Shown here piece after piece: positions 6,337-7,047 of a DNA stretch of 7,047 nucleotides. The translations under genes and the position numbers were made by a program. This stretch comes from Cloacimonetes bacterium TCS62. GTDB taxonomy: Bacteria; Cloacimonadota; Cloacimonadia; Cloacimonadales; TCS61. A model generated the notes under the pieces. It was not told the origin of the DNA. It saw nothing but the letters and a program-made list of their open reading frames with translations, and searched no databases. The number at the start of each line of letters is the position of its first letter. The first letter of the stretch is position 1. Location: contig LSCM01000060.1 in assembly GCA_001577185.1 (NCBI GenBank), forward strand, positions 1 through 7,047, written 5' to 3'.

Positions 6337-6783
6337 CTATTTTTCCTTTGTATATCTCATTTCAGCATATTTAGATTTAAATCCTATTCTTTCATACAAT
6401 TTTTTAGCTGGATTATCATATTCAACATGTAGTTTAACCTTTCCATTAGCTTCTGCAAGTGATTTTTTTATTATCTTACTACCTAAACCCTTTCCTCTTT
6501 GATCTGCCCTTACAGCAACATATACTAAGACATTTGCAGGAATATAATCTGACATGCCAGTTTTATTCATGACAAGAGCTCCGACAATTTCGTTATCTTT
6601 TTTTGCTATTGTTAAAAAGCCTCCTCTACCTGCTTTATTTGAAATTGCATAATTTATCGCTTTTCTGATAGCTTGTTTGCTATCACCAAATCTATCGAGA
6701 TGTTTATATAAAAAATCTACTATTTCTCCTATTGAGCTAACATCATGAAGCTCTTTTTCGTTATGAATAATTACATAATTCAT
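6337..6783 (-). CDS. GNAT family N-acetyltransferase
   Basis: This 148-residue protein has a single GNAT (Gcn5-related) domain, which transfers an acyl group, normally acetyl from acetyl-CoA, to an amine. Motif A is well preserved: VLVYVAVRADQRGKGLGSK at about 85-103, containing the pyrophosphate-binding QRGKGLG at 95-101. Motif B follows as LHVEYDNPAKKLYERIGF at 118-135, with N124 and Y130 in the usual N-x-x-A-x-x-x-Y arrangement. The strand GFLTIAKKDNEIVGALVM at 55-72 is the typical strand pair before motif A. Length is normal. The N-terminal ~50 residues, which set substrate choice in this fold, show nothing I recognise, so the substrate is unknown. The start is secure because an in-frame TAA lies just upstream. 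It appears to be the first gene of the leftward operon, and its TAG stop abuts the racemase ATG, which makes the racemase product or a related amino acid a candidate substrate (inference only). Confidence 0.9.
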   Translation of the reverse strand: MNYVIIHNEKELHDVSSIGEIVDFLYKHLDRFGDSKQAIRKAINYAISNKAGRGGFLTIAKKDNEIVGALVMNKTGMSDYIPANVLVYVAVRADQRGKGLGSKIIKKSLAEANGKVKLHVEYDNPAKKLYERIGFKSKYAEMRYTKEK

Positions 6784-6794
6784 TGATATTTATA

Positions 6795-6800
6795 CTCCTT
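6795..6800 (-). promoter_or_regulatory. Ribosome binding site of the GNAT gene, with long spacing
   Basis: On the minus strand a near-perfect AAGGAG lies 11 bases before the ATG at 6783, longer than the usual 5-9. No closer in-frame start exists, since the codons between are ATA and TCA after a TAA, so this ATG is kept. Confidence 0.6.
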
Positions 6801-6817
6801 ACAATTTATATTTAGAC

Positions 6818-6845
6818 AGTTTAATATGTGGATACTAATAGTCAA
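6818..6845 (-). promoter_or_regulatory. Sigma-70-type promoter for the leftward operon
   Basis: On the minus strand TTGACT (6845 down to 6840) is followed after 16 bases by TAAACT (6823 down to 6818). The -35 matches consensus at five of six positions and the -10 at four of six. Transcription would start near 6811, giving a leader of about 28 bases that includes the AAGGAG site. It is positioned to drive the GNAT gene and the tightly linked genes after it. Confidence 0.5.
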
Positions 6846-6893
6846 GACCCCATTTGTAATTTCTAGGGCGGCAATTGCATAAATATTTTCTTC

Positions 6894-6922
6894 TTGACGA
6901 CTGAAAAAAATGCGAGTAAACT
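6894..6922 (+). promoter_or_regulatory. Candidate divergent rightward promoter
   Basis: TTGACG at 6894-6899 and TAAACT at 6917-6922 are separated by 17 bases on the plus strand. The -35 matches consensus at five of six positions, and the -10 hexamer is identical to that of the leftward promoter about 70 bases away. It would transcribe toward the right window edge, where an ATG stands at 7045-7047. The mirror arrangement supports a shared divergent control region, but the hexamers are short and could be chance. Confidence 0.4.
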
Positions 6923-7027
6923 GCAAGCCATTATGAAAAGGGATAGAAAATGAACCAATGTCGATGTAAAAGGGGGAATAAAAACCTTAGAATAACCCCG
7001 ATTTTGGAGTTAGCCGCCAAAAAATTG

Positions 7028-7046
7028 ATAACTATAGGTTAGTTAT
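7028..7046 (+). repeat. Perfect 7-bp inverted repeat (hairpin or operator-like)
   Basis: ATAACTA at 7028-7034 and TAGTTAT at 7040-7046 are perfect inverted copies separated by TAGGT. The right arm runs into an ATG at 7045-7047, preceded by AGG at 7036-7038. If a gene starts there, the element would cover its ribosome site and could act as an operator or as a translation-blocking hairpin. It lies at the window edge, so its role cannot be judged. Confidence 0.4.
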
Positions 7047-7047
7047 G

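Larger units (their letters stand above)
6784..7047. other. Intergenic region upstream of the leftward operon
   Basis: This stretch of 264 bases holds no convincing gene. It carries the two back-to-back promoter candidates, an 8-base palindrome GCAATTGC at 6871-6878 between them, a G-run/C-run pair (GGGGG near 6972-6976, CCCC near 6996-6999), and the hairpin at its right end. The only plus-strand frame with a start of any length is a 30-codon one at 6950-7042, which I do not accept as a gene. Confidence 0.5.

Noticed and set aside
5966..6502. Several 66-87-codon plus-strand frames across the racemase and GNAT genes
   Set aside because: They are phenylalanine- and isoleucine-rich antisense readings of two clear genes and overlap one another.
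6972..6999. GGGGG and CCCC runs considered as a terminator or riboswitch stem
   Set aside because: Only four or so base pairs would form across a loop of about 20 bases, with no following T-run and no recognisable riboswitch core.
6950..7042. A 30-codon plus-strand frame downstream of the rightward promoter candidate (begins MNQCRCKRG)
   Set aside because: A GGGAT sequence precedes it, so a leader peptide is conceivable. It has no clear pattern, no known domain and no confirmed downstream gene, so I do not call it a gene.
1..7047. CRISPR array, tRNA or rRNA genes, insertion sequence, toxin-antitoxin or phage-defence module
   Set aside because: No evenly spaced repeats, cloverleaf, transposase motif or terminal repeats were seen. 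The Mre11-like, PP2C and GNAT genes all have ordinary housekeeping explanations.

Overview
This is an AT-rich bacterial window (roughly two thirds A+T by eye), densely coded, with many junctions of only a few bases and usable Shine-Dalgarno sequences. The gene mix (flippase, AroB-type synthase, free-Met-sulfoxide reductase, Mre11-like nuclease, divergent PAP2 protein, PP2C phosphatase, ornithine-racemase-like enzyme) fits an anaerobic, amino-acid-using bacterium, perhaps of the Cloacimonadota or a related candidate phylum. That placement is a weak impression from gene content and composition; no marker gene here settles it.

Left, plus strand (1-2362): the 3'-terminal part of a polysaccharide flippase gene is cut by the window edge. 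It overlaps by 11 bases a 3-dehydroquinate-synthase-type gene (aroB-like) with a complete set of metal and substrate residues. This is probably the tail of a longer rightward operon, perhaps for a surface polysaccharide. The aroB stop overlaps by 4 bases the stop of the converging operon, leaving no room for a conventional terminator between them.

Centre and right, minus strand (6783 down to 2359): seven genes run leftward in what looks like one or two operons. In transcription order they are a GNAT acetyltransferase, an alanine/ornithine-racemase-family PLP enzyme, a 57-residue zinc-ribbon plus membrane-helix protein (too short for most gene callers), a PP2C Ser/Thr phosphatase, a divergent PAP2 (YuiD/DUF212) membrane protein, an SbcD/Mre11-like metallophosphoesterase, and a free methionine-(R)-sulfoxide reductase. 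Five of the six junctions are 0-8 bases. The exception is a 56-base gap before the PAP2-like gene, which contains a perfect TTGACA and could hold a second promoter.

Right end (6784-7047): a non-coding stretch with a well-placed leftward promoter for the operon, a mirror-image rightward promoter candidate using the same -10 hexamer, and a hairpin immediately before an ATG on the last three bases. A divergent rightward gene may begin there. No CRISPR array, transposase, rRNA or tRNA gene was seen. Nothing in the window proves a new system. The points most worth pursuing are the overlooked zinc-ribbon membrane protein between the racemase and the phosphatase, and the tightly joined acetyltransferase-racemase pair.
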